NCBI GenBank assembly: GCA_018335035.1 | Contig: JAGXKT010000007.1 | Span: 74,110-113,272, forward strand | Length of the DNA stretch: 39,163 nucleotides | From: Phycisphaerae bacterium | GTDB lineage: Bacteria > Planctomycetota > Phycisphaerae > SM23-33 | Reading direction: 5' to 3' | Part shown: piece after piece, positions 1-8,389 of the stretch | How the letters are laid out: each line of letters starts with the position of its first letter | Position numbering within the stretch: the stretch's first letter is position 1 | The notes under the pieces: model-generated | What the model was told of the DNA's origin: nothing | Databases searched by the model: none | What the model saw: the letters and a program-made list of their open reading frames with translations, nothing else | Translations under genes and position numbers: made by a program

Positions 1-735
1 GCCCAGCCGCCAGCCCGTCATGGCGTACGTCTTGGACAGCGTGTTGAAAGTCACCGTTCGCTCAGGAAGCCGCGAGTCGAGCGCGGCGAACGAGACGAAT
101 TCCGCGTCGCCGTAGACGAGCTTCTCGTAGACCTCGTCGGAGAAGACCAGTAGATCGCTTTCCAGAACGATCTCGGCGATGGCGGCCAGCGTTTGCGGGC
201 TGTACGTCACGCCGGTGGGGTTGCACGGCGAGTTGAGCACGAGGATGCTGGCCTCGCCGGCGGCCTCGGCGACCTGCTCGGGACGGAGCTGAAAACCGTC
301 GTCCTGACCGGTTGGCAGGATGACCGGCTCGCCGCCTGCCAGCGTGACCATGTTGGGGTAGCTGACCCAGTACGGCGAGGGAATCAGCACCTTCTGTCCC
401 GGCTCGAGCAGCGCCTGGAAGGCGCAGTACAGCGCGTGTTTTCCGCCGAACGTCACGGCCACGTTCTCGGCGCCGACGGACAAGCCGTTCTCGGCCGCGA
501 GTTTCTCCGCGATGACCTGGCGCAGCGCCTGGCCCGAGCGGGGCGTGTACTTCGTGTCGCCGGCGTTGAGGGCTTCGGTGGCGGCCTGCTTGATGAATTC
601 CGGCGTGTCGAAGTCCGGTTCGCCGGCGCCGAAGCTGACGATGTCCTGACCTTCGGCGCGCATCCGTGCGGCCTGGGCGCTCACGGCGATCGTCACGCTT
701 GGACTGATTGCGGATATGCGTCGGGACAGGTTCAT
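1..735 (-). CDS. Class I/II PLP aminotransferase, aspartate aminotransferase-like (3' end outside window)
   Basis: This is the first 245 codons of a fold-type I aminotransferase; the C-terminal part lies beyond base 1. The N-terminus has the usual class I layout: FGAGEPDFDTPEFI near residue 35, then an NSPCNPTG stretch (Asn contacting PLP), a FSDEVYEKL stretch with the Asp that pairs with the pyridine nitrogen, and, at the very edge, SKTYAMTGWRLG with the Schiff-base lysine. This pattern is that of aspartate/prephenate aminotransferases of the AspC subgroup, which exchange amino groups between aspartate or aromatic acids and 2-oxoglutarate in the cytoplasm. Substrate cannot be fixed from the half seen. 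The start at 735 is preceded by CGGAG. A strong promoter lies just upstream at 770-797 and a terminator for the preceding gene at 809-844, so this gene begins its own transcript. Confidence 0.9.
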   Translation of the reverse strand, partial: MNLSRRISAISPSVTIAVSAQAARMRAEGQDIVSFGAGEPDFDTPEFIKQAATEALNAGDTKYTPRSGQALRQVIAEKLAAENGLSVGAENVAVTFGGKHALYCAFQALLEPGQKVLIPSPYWVSYPNMVTLAGGEPVILPTGQDDGFQLRPEQVAEAAGEASILVLNSPCNPTGVTYSPQTLAAIAEIVLESDLLVFSDEVYEKLVYGDAEFVSFAALDSRLPERTVTFNTLSKTYAMTGWRLG

Positions 736-769
736 GGTAGTGGCTCCGTGGGGTTCGTTTTGCGGGGCT

Positions 770-797
770 ACCATAGCGGGCTCGGCGCCGATGTCAA
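770..797 (-). promoter_or_regulatory. Promoter of the aminotransferase gene
   Basis: On the minus strand a perfect -35 TTGACA (792-797), a 16-base spacer and a -10 TATGGT (770-775) are seen. They predict a transcript starting near 763 with a leader of about 28 nt. The promoter sits immediately downstream of the terminator of the preceding gene, so the two genes are separately transcribed. Confidence 0.65.
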
Positions 798-808
798 TGC
801 TGCGGCGC

Positions 809-844
809 AACAAAGCGGGCGGTCCGAACAATCGAACCGCCCGC
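809..844 (-). terminator. Intrinsic terminator after the BRCT-domain gene
   Basis: A perfect 9-bp stem GCGGGCGGT/ACCGCCCGC (815-823 and 836-844) has three further inner pairs closing an ACAA loop. Read on the minus strand it is followed by TTTGTT. It lies 21 bases past the stop codon of the gene ending at 865, in the right position and orientation for Rho-independent termination. Confidence 0.7.
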
Positions 845-864
845 GACGTTGCGTGCTATGCGCC

Positions 865-2412
865 TTAGCGCCGGCGAATCTGCTGCGTCGGCGTGTAGCC
901 GACCAGGTCCAGGAACCGATTGGTGCTCAGGATCCAGATGCCGATTTCCTTGGCCTGCCTCTGGACCGTGTCGAACCGGTCGGCCTGTTCCTGAAGCGTA
1001 CGGTAGCGATCTTCCTCTTCTTCAGGCATCGGCGACTCCGGGCGCGGCGGCACCTGAGGGCGCTTGCCCAGCACCAGGTAGTCCACGTCCGGCGTGATCT
1101 CGTCGACCACCTGCCCACCGGAGAGTTGAATGAGCATCTTGACCTCCTGGCGGTGCTTGGCGCTGGGGTGCCCGGTGTCGAACAGGTCGAAGTGCCCGGC
1201 CACGACGAACTTGTATTCCCGCTTCGCGTCGAAGGCGATGTTGGCGATCTTGTCGTCCTGGCCGACCGGGTCCGTCGAGCTTTGTTCGATAATCTTGCAG
1301 ATGCTGCTGTTCTCGCTGGCCCGGACCACCTCGATCTTGCCTTTGGGCTCCGGCGGGACGGGGATGCCGCTGGACGGGTAGACCGAGAACGTGCTCCGCA
1401 CGGTGACGCCCTGCTCGAGGCCAACGTTGATCTGGCAGGTATTCTGTTCGGTGTCCACGCTGATGATCTCGCCGTCCGGGCGCGTCCGCATCACGCGAAC
1501 CCTCTCGCGAACCTTCTGCTGATTCAACTCGCGGCGCTGCTGCTTGACCACCTCGACGAGTTCGTCGATCTTCGTGGCCAACTTCGTGACGGTCTTGCCT
1601 TTGGCGTCCAGCTTGCTCTGCAGGTCATTGAGCTCCTCCTTCTGCCGGCGGATCTGCGCATCGCGGGCCGCCACCTTCTGCTCGGCGGTGTTCAACGCGT
1701 TCACCTTCTCCTCCAGCAGCTTGTTCGTCTGCGTGTACTGCTGTTGCCATCGTGCCGCTGCGCTGCTGGCCTGCTCAATCTTCTGATCGAGCCGCGCGTT
1801 TTCCTTGCGCGTGTCGGCAAGCGCACCGACGAGCGTGTCAGCGATTTCCCGTTGCGGCTGCAGGCGCTGCGCATAAGCGAGCTTCAACTCGGGCAGCACG
1901 CCGCCCCAGCCGTCGTACACCATAGCGTTGTCGACGCCTTCGACCGCCTCGCCGCCGACGAGGTCCTTAGCCGCCTCGCGCCGCACATACTGGCGGGACG
2001 AGCGAAGCGCGTTGTAGGCCTGAATGGCCACGGCGATCACATCGCCCTCGACGTCGCTTCCGGGGTTGGCCTCCTTCGCCAGGTCGCGGAGGTGCTGCTC
2101 GAGCCGACTGACGACGGGGACCGAACGGGCCCACTGAGCTTCCAATTCGCTGTCGATCTTACCGTCGACTTTATAATCGACGCTGCGAGGCCGTGCCGCA
2201 CGGACCCGCATGCGCTCCTTGACATAACTCGCATCGCGGTCCGAGGCGTCGGCGATCTTGTTGAGCTGCTCTTCCAACTCGGCCTTCGCTTGGCGGGCAT
2301 CGGCCTGCCGCGTGTAGAACAGCACCGCCAGCGTGGTCGCCGCGAGGAAGGCGAAGCTGCAGAGAATCAGTAGATAGGGGGGGCCGGAACGACGTTGAAC
2401 TACGCGTGCCAT
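865..2412 (-). CDS. Membrane-anchored coiled-coil protein with C-terminal BRCT-like domain
   Basis: The predicted protein has 515 residues. Residues 12-32 form one hydrophobic segment after a basic N-terminus, which suggests a single-pass anchor. Residues 185-300 are rich in Gln/Glu/Lys with heptad-like spacing (coiled coil). Residues 303-395 look like a small beta-rich domain (repeated Gly-Val pairs, FSVYP, GKIEVV). Residues 399-505 match the BRCT pattern: FVVAGHFD, then GGQVVDEITPDVDYLVLG, then AKEIGIWILSTNRFLDLV. This is the arrangement seen at the end of bacterial NAD-dependent DNA ligases. No catalytic residues are visible. The start is well supported by GAGGAG seven bases upstream. The function is unknown; BRCT domains normally mediate protein-protein or phosphopeptide binding in cytoplasmic DNA metabolism, so membrane tethering is unexpected. 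Confidence 0.85.
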   Translation of the reverse strand: MARVVQRRSGPPYLLILCSFAFLAATTLAVLFYTRQADARQAKAELEEQLNKIADASDRDASYVKERMRVRAARPRSVDYKVDGKIDSELEAQWARSVPVVSRLEQHLRDLAKEANPGSDVEGDVIAVAIQAYNALRSSRQYVRREAAKDLVGGEAVEGVDNAMVYDGWGGVLPELKLAYAQRLQPQREIADTLVGALADTRKENARLDQKIEQASSAAARWQQQYTQTNKLLEEKVNALNTAEQKVAARDAQIRRQKEELNDLQSKLDAKGKTVTKLATKIDELVEVVKQQRRELNQQKVRERVRVMRTRPDGEIISVDTEQNTCQINVGLEQGVTVRSTFSVYPSSGIPVPPEPKGKIEVVRASENSSICKIIEQSSTDPVGQDDKIANIAFDAKREYKFVVAGHFDLFDTGHPSAKHRQEVKMLIQLSGGQVVDEITPDVDYLVLGKRPQVPPRPESPMPEEEEDRYRTLQEQADRFDTVQRQAKEIGIWILSTNRFLDLVGYTPTQQIRRR

Positions 2413-2702
2413 GCGTGAACTCCTCTAAGCCACATCCGTTGCGACAAGGCGGCTGCGCCGGTCACTTCACTCAGATTACGTATGGCATGAGGCCGAACTG
2501 ACCCGCCGCGCCTGCGGCAGCCGCGTCTGTGGGTTTCTAAGCGTCCGTGAGTATCCGCGAAGCGCCCCATGCAGGTCAACAGCTTTTTCGTCGAGACACG
2601 GCGAGGATATGCGCGCCGCGGCGGGCCGAATCGTCGTTTGCCGTTCGCTCCGCGGTGCCTTCGGCCTTTTCATCGGACGCTTCGTCGGGTATCTCTGGGG
2701 GG

Positions 2703-3956
2703 ATGCGGGCGTTGCGCTACAACATCACGCCGCTGGGTTGGGCGATCTGCCGCTGTGTGCGGCGGTGGTGGCCGGGCTGCCTGCGAACCCGGCTCAACGG
2801 GCTGAGACTCGTGGAGGTCGAGCCGCCGGCGCTGTGCGGCGACGACTGGGTCCGCGTGCGGACGCTTCTGGGCGGCATTTGCGGCTCTGACGTGGCGACG
2901 CTGGCCCAGAAGCATCCGCCGGATTCGCTGCTCCAGGCGTTCACGACGCTGCCGTTCCTGCTTGGTCATGAGAACGTCGCGGTGGTCGAGGAGGTCGGTC
3001 CGGCCGTGGATAAGGCATGGCTGGGCCGCCGCGTCTGCGTGGAGCCGACGCTGGGCTGCGCGCCGCGCGGCATTGACCCGCCGTGTGATCGCTGCCGCGC
3101 CGGACAATTCTGCGCCTGCGAGAACTTCGGCGCTGCCGGGGTCGGCGCGGCCGGGCTGCCGGCCGGGACGAGCATCGGCTACAATCCGCGGACGGGCGGA
3201 TCGCACGGCGAGCACTTCGTCGCACACGTCAGCCGGCTCGTTGCCGTCTCGGACGCGCTGAGCGACGAGCAGGCGGTGCTCACCGACCCGCTGGCCTGCG
3301 GGCTGCACGCCGTCCTCCGCGCGGACCTCGACGGCGCCGAGCGCGTGTGCGTCTACGGTAGCGGCATGCTGGGGCTGGCCGTCGTCGGCGCCTTGCGGGC
3401 AGTCGGCTATGCCGGACGGATTGATGTGATCGAGCGGGCGGGCTACCTGCGCCCGCTGGCCGATGCGGCCGGAGCGGACACCTTCGTGATCCTGCCGCGC
3501 GAGGCGCGGTTGCGGCACGAGCGCATCGCCGAGACGCTTGGATGCCGCGTGCACCGCGCGCGGTTCGGCAACTTCACGATCTCCGGCGGCTACGACGTCA
3601 TGTTCGAGTGCGCCGGCGCGCGCCGCTCGATGAGCGAGGCATTGTGCTGGACGCGTTCGCGTGGCCAGGTCGTGCTGGTGGCGACCGGGCACGGCCGCGG
3701 CGTGGACATGACGCCGATCTGGTTCACCGAGTTGCGGGTTCTCGGCGCCTATGGCCGACAGGTCGAGCATCACGCCGGTCGTGGCGTGACGACCTACGCC
3801 CTGACGCATGAGCTCATGACGTCCGGCGCGCTGCCGACGCGCGGGTTGTTGACGCACACCTTTCCGCTCAGGCAGTATAAACGGGCCTTCGCCGTGGCGA
3901 TGGACAAGGCGGCGCACAACGCGGTCAAAGTGGCGTTTGACTTTCGAACGTCGTGA
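2703..3956 (+). CDS. Zinc-type medium-chain alcohol/sugar dehydrogenase family protein
   Basis: A 417-residue MDR-superfamily oxidoreductase. The catalytic zinc-site motif GGICGSD has Cys60, and GHE is at 88-90. A Cys-rich lobe follows (C128, C131, C137, C139), in the place of the structural zinc of this family. The nucleotide-binding Rossmann glycine motif is VYGSGMLGLA (218-227). It should oxidise an alcohol or polyol with NAD(P) in the cytosol; substrate cannot be assigned. The residues between C139 and the Rossmann domain (GTSIGYNPRTGGSHGE) resemble glucose or threonine dehydrogenase relatives. The ATG at 2703 is chosen because a G-rich Shine-Dalgarno lies directly upstream, although the first 30 residues look poorly conserved and a later start is possible. 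It precedes purE on the same strand by 77 bases. Confidence 0.85.
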   Translation: MRALRYNITPLGWAICRCVRRWWPGCLRTRLNGLRLVEVEPPALCGDDWVRVRTLLGGICGSDVATLAQKHPPDSLLQAFTTLPFLLGHENVAVVEEVGPAVDKAWLGRRVCVEPTLGCAPRGIDPPCDRCRAGQFCACENFGAAGVGAAGLPAGTSIGYNPRTGGSHGEHFVAHVSRLVAVSDALSDEQAVLTDPLACGLHAVLRADLDGAERVCVYGSGMLGLAVVGALRAVGYAGRIDVIERAGYLRPLADAAGADTFVILPREARLRHERIAETLGCRVHRARFGNFTISGGYDVMFECAGARRSMSEALCWTRSRGQVVLVATGHGRGVDMTPIWFTELRVLGAYGRQVEHHAGRGVTTYALTHELMTSGALPTRGLLTHTFPLRQYKRAFAVAMDKAAHNAVKVAFDFRTS

Positions 3957-4033
3957 AGCGCAAGGATGGCGCCCGTGCGAACTGTCTCGCGCCCGGGCGT
4001 GTGATGCGGCACGAGATACAGGAGCCAGGTGAC

Positions 4034-4543
4034 ATGACGGACCCTCAACCGCTTGTCGGCGTGGTCATGGGCAGCGACAGCGACCTGCCCGTAATGCAAA
4101 GCTGTGTGGATATCCTTGAGGAGCTTGGGATTGCGTGGGAAGTGCGGGTGATCAGCGCCCATCGCACGCCGGACGTGGCGCACGCCTACGCGGCCGGAGC
4201 GAAGGACCGCGGGTTGAAGGTGCTGGTCGCCGCGGCCGGGATGAGCGCGGCGCTGTCCGGCGTGTTGGCGGCCCAGACGCCATTGCCTGTGATCGGCGTG
4301 CCGATGGCGTCCGGTCCGCTGGGCGGCATTGACGCGGCGCTGTCGACGATGCAGATGCCGCCGGGCGTGCCGGTCGCCTGTATGGCTGTCGGTAAGGCCG
4401 GCGCTAAGAACGCCGCCGTCTATGCCGCCGCGATTCTCGCTGTCAGCGACGCGGACGCCGCGCAGAAGCTGGCGGCGTTTCGCGACGCCCAACACCGGAA
4501 GGTCGTCGAGGCCGACGCCGCCGTCCAACAGCCCAAGCACTGA
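4034..4543 (+). CDS. purE: N5-carboxyaminoimidazole ribonucleotide mutase PurE
   Basis: A 169-residue class I PurE, which converts N5-CAIR to CAIR in de novo purine synthesis. The signature GSDSDLPVM near the N-terminus binds the substrate phosphate, and SAHRTP carries the catalytic histidine. The region AAGMSAALSGVLAAQTPLPVIGVP matches the usual AGxAxHLPG...PVIGVP segment, with Ala-Ala-Leu in place of Ala-His-Leu. Its length is typical of a stand-alone PurE. The ATG at 4034 gives the family N-terminus and follows AGGTGAC. No purK is adjacent; purC and guaA lie elsewhere in the window, so purine genes are scattered here. Confidence 0.95.
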   Translation: MTDPQPLVGVVMGSDSDLPVMQSCVDILEELGIAWEVRVISAHRTPDVAHAYAAGAKDRGLKVLVAAAGMSAALSGVLAAQTPLPVIGVPMASGPLGGIDAALSTMQMPPGVPVACMAVGKAGAKNAAVYAAAILAVSDADAAQKLAAFRDAQHRKVVEADAAVQQPKH

Positions 4544-4567
4544 CCGTAGCGATCGGCCGTCTCGGCG

Positions 4568-6034
4568 TTACCGCCTGGCGGAGGCGGGCTCTGTGCCCGC
4601 CGTTTCGTACTGTCCGCCCGCCGGCACCGCCTCGCGGTCGGACGGCAGCGGCGCCAGCCGCGTCGCGCACCATCGGCGCCACTCATTGGCCCGGTGGTCG
4701 ATGGCTCGGGCGATCTCGCCGGTCACGTACGTCGGGGGGAAATTTTTGGCCGGGCGGCACTCCGTCTGTCGGAAGACGTCGCGGAACAGGTTCGGGTGAT
4801 CGATCAGCAGGCACGGGCGGGCGCGGTCCGTGATGGTTTTCTGCTTGTCGCGAAACGCCCGGAAGGTCGGGTGCCGCTCCACGAAATCGCCCAGCGAGGC
4901 GTATGCGCTGTCGCCGTGGATGATGTCGAAGATGTTGCCGCACGCCACCGGCGAGAAGACGCAGGGGCTGATGTCGCCGTTGGCATAGATGTGGAAGTAA
5001 TACCTGCCGCCGGCGATGCAACCGCCGACCGGCGGACCGTCGTTCCAGAAATCGCCGAGGAAGATCGGCCGATCCTCCTGCCGCCAGCGGTAGATCGTGT
5101 CGCGCAGCATCGCACGCTGCTCGGTCGTAACCATCAGGTCCGTCCGCGGCGAGCGTCCGATGGGATTCAGCAGGAAGAACCAGCCGAACATGTCGCCCTC
5201 GTCGATCCGCATGTCGATGAAGTCATCGGAGCAGATCGCCTTGCAGTTCTCGCGCGTCACGGTCGCCGAGAAGCCCGTCATCACGCCGCGGTCGCCCATC
5301 AGTTTGCGGGCGCGGCGGTTGGCCCGGCCGATGCCTGCGCCCCGGCGGGCATCGGTCTGGTGCTCGAAGCCCTCGACACTGATGGCCGGGAAGATATTGC
5401 CCACCGCCGCCATGCGATCAGCCGTCGGCTCGTCGATCAGTGTTCCGTTCGTATAGATCAGAAAGCCCCGGTCGGGAAACCGCGCCCCGAGGCGCGTCAG
5501 CGCCTGCTCGTCCCGCTCGCGCAGAAACGGCTCGCCGCCGGATAGCGTAATCAGTGAGACGTTCATGCCGACGACTTCGGTAACGACACCTTCGAGCTGA
5601 TCGTAGGACAGGTCCGCTCCGTCGCGCGTGCTTCTGGCGTAGCAGCCGGGGCAGTTGAGATTGCAGCGGTCCGTCGGTTCGATCACCACGGTCACCGGTG
5701 ACGGCAGCCCGGCCTGCTCCTTCTCCGTCCGCGCGTAGATGTCGTGCATGTAGGCGGCGAGGAATCGCAGAATGGCTTTCGTTGCGGCCGGCCTCTCGCA
5801 GATGAGCCGGTCCAACCACGCCCGGAGGTGCCCGGCGACCCACTGAACGTGCCTGAGCTTCTGGCGGTCGGGTTCGTTCCGGTCGAAGTCGGCGGCGAGC
5901 TTGCCGACGAACTTCTGGAGGAACAACTCACGCAGCATCGGCACGCGGAGAACCCAGTAGGCCCCGCGCGCCCCGAGCGACACCGCCCATTTCGACCAGC
6001 CGTCCCGCCGGCGACCCCGAACGTCGGAAACCAT
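4568..6034 (-). CDS. Radical SAM protein of unknown substrate
   Basis: The product is 488 residues long. The radical SAM cluster motif CNLNCPGC lies at 124-131, followed by SGGEP at 165-169, which binds SAM. A helical N-terminal extension of about 110 residues precedes the core. After the barrel there are further cysteines (C339, C358, C365) in a GGCIAGGRYYFHIYANGDISPC-like arrangement that recalls SPASM/Twitch auxiliary clusters, which appear incomplete. Such enzymes generate a 5'-deoxyadenosyl radical to modify peptides or small molecules. No precursor peptide or partner is adjacent. Start: a GTG at 6064 and an ATG at 6040 are in frame, but AGGGAG stands nine bases before the ATG at 6034, which is preferred. 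The C-terminal 30 residues are low-complexity. It converges on purE with a 24-base gap. Confidence 0.85.
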   Translation of the reverse strand: MVSDVRGRRRDGWSKWAVSLGARGAYWVLRVPMLRELFLQKFVGKLAADFDRNEPDRQKLRHVQWVAGHLRAWLDRLICERPAATKAILRFLAAYMHDIYARTEKEQAGLPSPVTVVIEPTDRCNLNCPGCYARSTRDGADLSYDQLEGVVTEVVGMNVSLITLSGGEPFLRERDEQALTRLGARFPDRGFLIYTNGTLIDEPTADRMAAVGNIFPAISVEGFEHQTDARRGAGIGRANRRARKLMGDRGVMTGFSATVTRENCKAICSDDFIDMRIDEGDMFGWFFLLNPIGRSPRTDLMVTTEQRAMLRDTIYRWRQEDRPIFLGDFWNDGPPVGGCIAGGRYYFHIYANGDISPCVFSPVACGNIFDIIHGDSAYASLGDFVERHPTFRAFRDKQKTITDRARPCLLIDHPNLFRDVFRQTECRPAKNFPPTYVTGEIARAIDHRANEWRRWCATRLAPLPSDREAVPAGGQYETAGTEPASARR

Positions 6035-6077
6035 GGTCATGATCTCCCTATCTGTGATGCGCACGAAGGACCTCTAT

Positions 6078-6107
6078 ATTGTGGCCCTAGCGCAACGTGC
6101 TTTGCAA
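6078..6107 (-). promoter_or_regulatory. Possible promoter of the radical SAM gene
   Basis: Minus-strand TTGCAA (6102-6107), an 18-base spacer and CACAAT (6078-6083). The match is moderate. It would give a leader of about 37 nt to the start at 6034. Confidence 0.35.
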
Positions 6108-6202
6108 GCGGCGCATCGCCAGCGACTCCATGCAGCAAAGACAGGCACTGCGGAATGCGCAAGGTGCGGGGCGAAGCGAATGTGACGTCGGGGCGCCGCG
6201 GG

Positions 6203-7027
6203 CTACATGCCGAGGCGGTGACGCCGGCCGGCGATTTCCAGTGTGACCCGGTTGCGGGTGATCTCGACGACGCGGGCGCCGTCGATGGTCTCACCGCAAC
6301 GGACCATACGCCCGTTAACCATCGCTGTCGGTCCTGACGACCCGACGAGGATCGCGTTGACGGTGAATTGTGAGATGTCCGGCCCGCTGTCAGCGTCCGG
6401 GACGTCGGGCGGCTCGCTCGGACGTTGCGTCGCAGCCGGCTCGTCCGTATTGCGGCCAGAGGTCTTCGACTCGGTCGCGTCGGATGCCGTCTCGCTGTTG
6501 GGCTGACCGTCCGGCTCATCGGTGACGCTGTCGTTGTCAGACGGCCGGGGGGTGTGTCCGGCATCCTCTGCGCTCGGCGAGAACGCGTCGGCGGGCAAGT
6601 CGGGCAGTTCGCTCCAGTCCGGCTCCGGGAGGTTCAGCGGCTCCGTTTGTGCGGGGCGTCGGTTCGGAACGGCCGGCGGCGGGGGCGTGTCCGGCTGGGC
6701 TTCGGCGACCGCTCGTGCCGCACGACGTTTCGCTTCCTGCAGACGCTGGTTAATGGCGCGACGCGCCTGTTCGGCACGCGAGGCATGCCGCGGGGCGTCC
6801 GCATCGGCTGCGGCCTGCCGGGGCGCGCCGTCGTCGCTGCGCAGAAACGCGTACGCCGAGACGCCTGCGGCGCCGGCGATCAACACGGCGGCGATGATCA
6901 TGCCCGTTGGACGTTGCGGCTTGGGCGCCTTCGGGGCGTCCGTTCGGGGCGGCGGCGTTTCCATGCCCGCCAGGTGACGCCGCTTGTCCTGCTCGGCGCG
7001 TTTGAGGGCCTCGTTGACGAGACTCAT
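6203..7027 (-). CDS. GspB-like general secretion pathway protein
   Basis: A 274-residue bitopic protein. The N-terminus MSLVNEALKRAEQDKRR is the short cytoplasmic segment typical of GspB/ExeB partners of ExeA. A transmembrane helix follows at about 41-63, then a long Pro/Ala/Asp/Glu-rich periplasmic linker. The C-terminal 55-residue beta domain (VNAILVGSSGPTAMVNGRMV, then TIDGARVVEI, ending HRLGM) resembles the GspB C-terminal domain. In the known system GspA and GspB help insert the type II secretin through the cell wall. The gene overlaps the upstream ATPase gene as TGATG, so translation is coupled. No secretin or pilus-assembly gene is in the window, so the system served is unknown. Confidence 0.85.
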   Translation of the reverse strand: MSLVNEALKRAEQDKRRHLAGMETPPPRTDAPKAPKPQRPTGMIIAAVLIAGAAGVSAYAFLRSDDGAPRQAAADADAPRHASRAEQARRAINQRLQEAKRRAARAVAEAQPDTPPPPAVPNRRPAQTEPLNLPEPDWSELPDLPADAFSPSAEDAGHTPRPSDNDSVTDEPDGQPNSETASDATESKTSGRNTDEPAATQRPSEPPDVPDADSGPDISQFTVNAILVGSSGPTAMVNGRMVRCGETIDGARVVEITRNRVTLEIAGRRHRLGM

Positions 7028-7848
7028 CAGCCGGCCTCCTTGAGTTCGTCGACAGCCAGGCGCACCAACCGGCGGTCGATGCGCCCCGTGCGATAGACGT
7101 ACCCGGCCAGAAGGGCCTTGTCGCCGATGGCGTTGACCAGTCGCGGTGTACCGCGCGAGTAGCGGTAGATCTCCTTGACCGCGCCGGGGTCGAACTGCAC
7201 CGGCTCGTCGCGGTCATCGCCGCCGGCGATGCGGAGGCGATGACGGAGATACGCGGCCGTGTCTGCGGCGTTCATCGTCTCAAGGTGGTAGCGGACCGTG
7301 ATCCGCTGAGCGAGTTGGCGAAGGGCGGGTTTGGCGAGTTTGTCACGCAGCTCGGGCTGACCGACCAGGCAAATCTGGAGGAGCTTCTGGCTTTCGGTTT
7401 CCAGGTTGCTCAAAAGGCGCGTCAGCTCCAGGCAGCGCGTGGAGACGTCCTGGGCCTCGTCGATGATGAGCACGGCGTCGTGTCCGGCCGAGTTGATCTC
7501 CAGCAGAAACTCGTTGAGCAGACGAAGGTAGCCCAGCCGGTCGCGGCGCTTGGTCTCGATGCCGAATTCCTCGACGATCGCACGGAGAAGCTGCGTCTCG
7601 GTGAGCATCGGGTTGAGAATCAGCGCCGTGCGGTACGCTGGCTCGTGCAGCTCCCGCAACAGCGCCCGGCAGAGCGTGGTCTTTCCGGTGCCGACCTCAC
7701 CGGTCAGGCAGATAAACCCCGTCCGCTGCCGGATGCCGTACAGCAGGTGATCCATCGCCTCGCGGTGCTGTCCGGTCAGGTACAAATACCGCGGATCCGG
7801 CGTGATGTTGAACGGCGGCTCGTGGAGCCGGAAGTACTCGTGATACAT
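7027..7848 (-). CDS. ExeA/GspA-like AAA ATPase
   Basis: A 273-residue P-loop ATPase of the ExeA type. The start MYHEYFRLHEPPFNITPDPR is the characteristic family N-terminus. Walker A GEVGTGKT is at 50-57 and Walker B VLIIDEAQ at 126-133, followed by an arginine-rich sensor region. In Aeromonas, ExeA works with ExeB to localise the secretin and to remodel or bind peptidoglycan. This copy stops after the ATPase part and lacks the transmembrane and peptidoglycan-binding part of full-length GspA, so it may act only as the cytosolic motor. The start at 7848 gives the conserved N-terminus and is preceded by GAGTGAGGT; an in-frame extension upstream is not conserved-looking. Its stop overlaps the GspB-like start. 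Confidence 0.9.
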   Translation of the reverse strand: MYHEYFRLHEPPFNITPDPRYLYLTGQHREAMDHLLYGIRQRTGFICLTGEVGTGKTTLCRALLRELHEPAYRTALILNPMLTETQLLRAIVEEFGIETKRRDRLGYLRLLNEFLLEINSAGHDAVLIIDEAQDVSTRCLELTRLLSNLETESQKLLQICLVGQPELRDKLAKPALRQLAQRITVRYHLETMNAADTAAYLRHRLRIAGGDDRDEPVQFDPGAVKEIYRYSRGTPRLVNAIGDKALLAGYVYRTGRIDRRLVRLAVDELKEAG

Positions 7849-8061
7849 AGCCGTCGACCTCACTCGGCCCTGTGGGGCAAGCATTCCGGCCGCTTGATCT
7901 CACGCTCCGGAAGGGGCCGGTCCCGTCGGTATGTCGGCGCTGCAGAGCGGCGACTTGACCAGCAAATCCCGTACATCCCGCACGACCGCCCGCGTCCGGT
8001 GCGGCAAGACACAAAACGTGGGCGCTTTGCGGAAAAAATGCGCGATTTTCGGGGCGGCGAT
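7849..8061. other. Divergent intergenic spacer without a recognised gene
   Basis: This stretch between the ExeA-like gene and the promoter of the small gene at 8144 shows no convincing coding frame, RNA gene or repeat. An A-rich patch (AAAAAATG near 8035) is the only conspicuous feature. I could not place a clear promoter for the ExeA-GspB pair here. Confidence 0.4.
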
Positions 8062-8090
8062 TTGCCGTGGCGGCGTTCGCGCCGTAAGGT
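8062..8090 (+). promoter_or_regulatory. Possible promoter of the small membrane protein gene
   Basis: TTGCCG (8062-8067), a 17-base spacer and TAAGGT (8085-8090). This is a modest match with ideal spacing. A GC-rich hairpin (GGCGGCG/CGCCGCC) lies between it and the start codon. Confidence 0.35.
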
Positions 8091-8143
8091 ACTGACACGC
8101 GGCGGCGCGGTCGGCGCCGCCGACGGAAAGGACGGCACTCCCG

Positions 8144-8341
8144 ATGCGACGTGTGCTGCTGGTCATCCTGCTTGTCGCGGCCTTTGCCGGCGGGTACCAC
8201 CTCGGCCGGCGGACGGAATCCGTCGACGGCGACGAGGCCCTCCGCACGGCCGGGCAACGCACCCGCCAGGGCTGGCACGACGCCGTCGACGCCGGGCGAA
8301 GCATATTCACGCGGCACGATGATCGCGGGAACGCCGAGTAA
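8144..8341 (+). CDS. Small single-pass membrane or exported protein, hypothetical
   Basis: A 65-residue frame. MRRVLLVILLVAAFAGGYHLGRR has two arginines followed by a hydrophobic run of about 16 residues, giving either an N-terminal anchor or an uncleaved signal. The remaining 40 residues are charged (Arg, Asp, Glu) with no recognisable motif. AGGA stands 11 bases before the ATG and a promoter-like sequence lies at 8062-8090. A strong hairpin follows the stop. It is short, but position, promoter and terminator make it a plausible gene. No homologue recognised. Confidence 0.5.
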   Translation: MRRVLLVILLVAAFAGGYHLGRRTESVDGDEALRTAGQRTRQGWHDAVDAGRSIFTRHDDRGNAE

Positions 8342-8389
8342 GCCAGCGACGCGCAGGGACGCGCGGGACGATGCCGCGGGATGACGATT

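Noticed and set aside
193-2373. 726-codon open frame on the plus strand
   Set aside because: It lies antisense to the aminotransferase and BRCT genes, which have clear family motifs and ribosome sites. Long antisense frames are expected in GC-rich DNA.
2547-2702. N-terminal extension of the zinc-type dehydrogenase
   Set aside because: The composition is unlike the family and a Shine-Dalgarno is placed for the ATG at 2703.
2413-2702. Possible small gene or RNA in the 290-base divergent spacer
   Set aside because: Short frames there overlap each other without ribosome sites, and I saw no stable hairpin or clear promoter.
4568-6034. Hopanoid-associated radical SAM protein HpnH
   Set aside because: Length and N-terminal domain differ, and no hopanoid genes are nearby.
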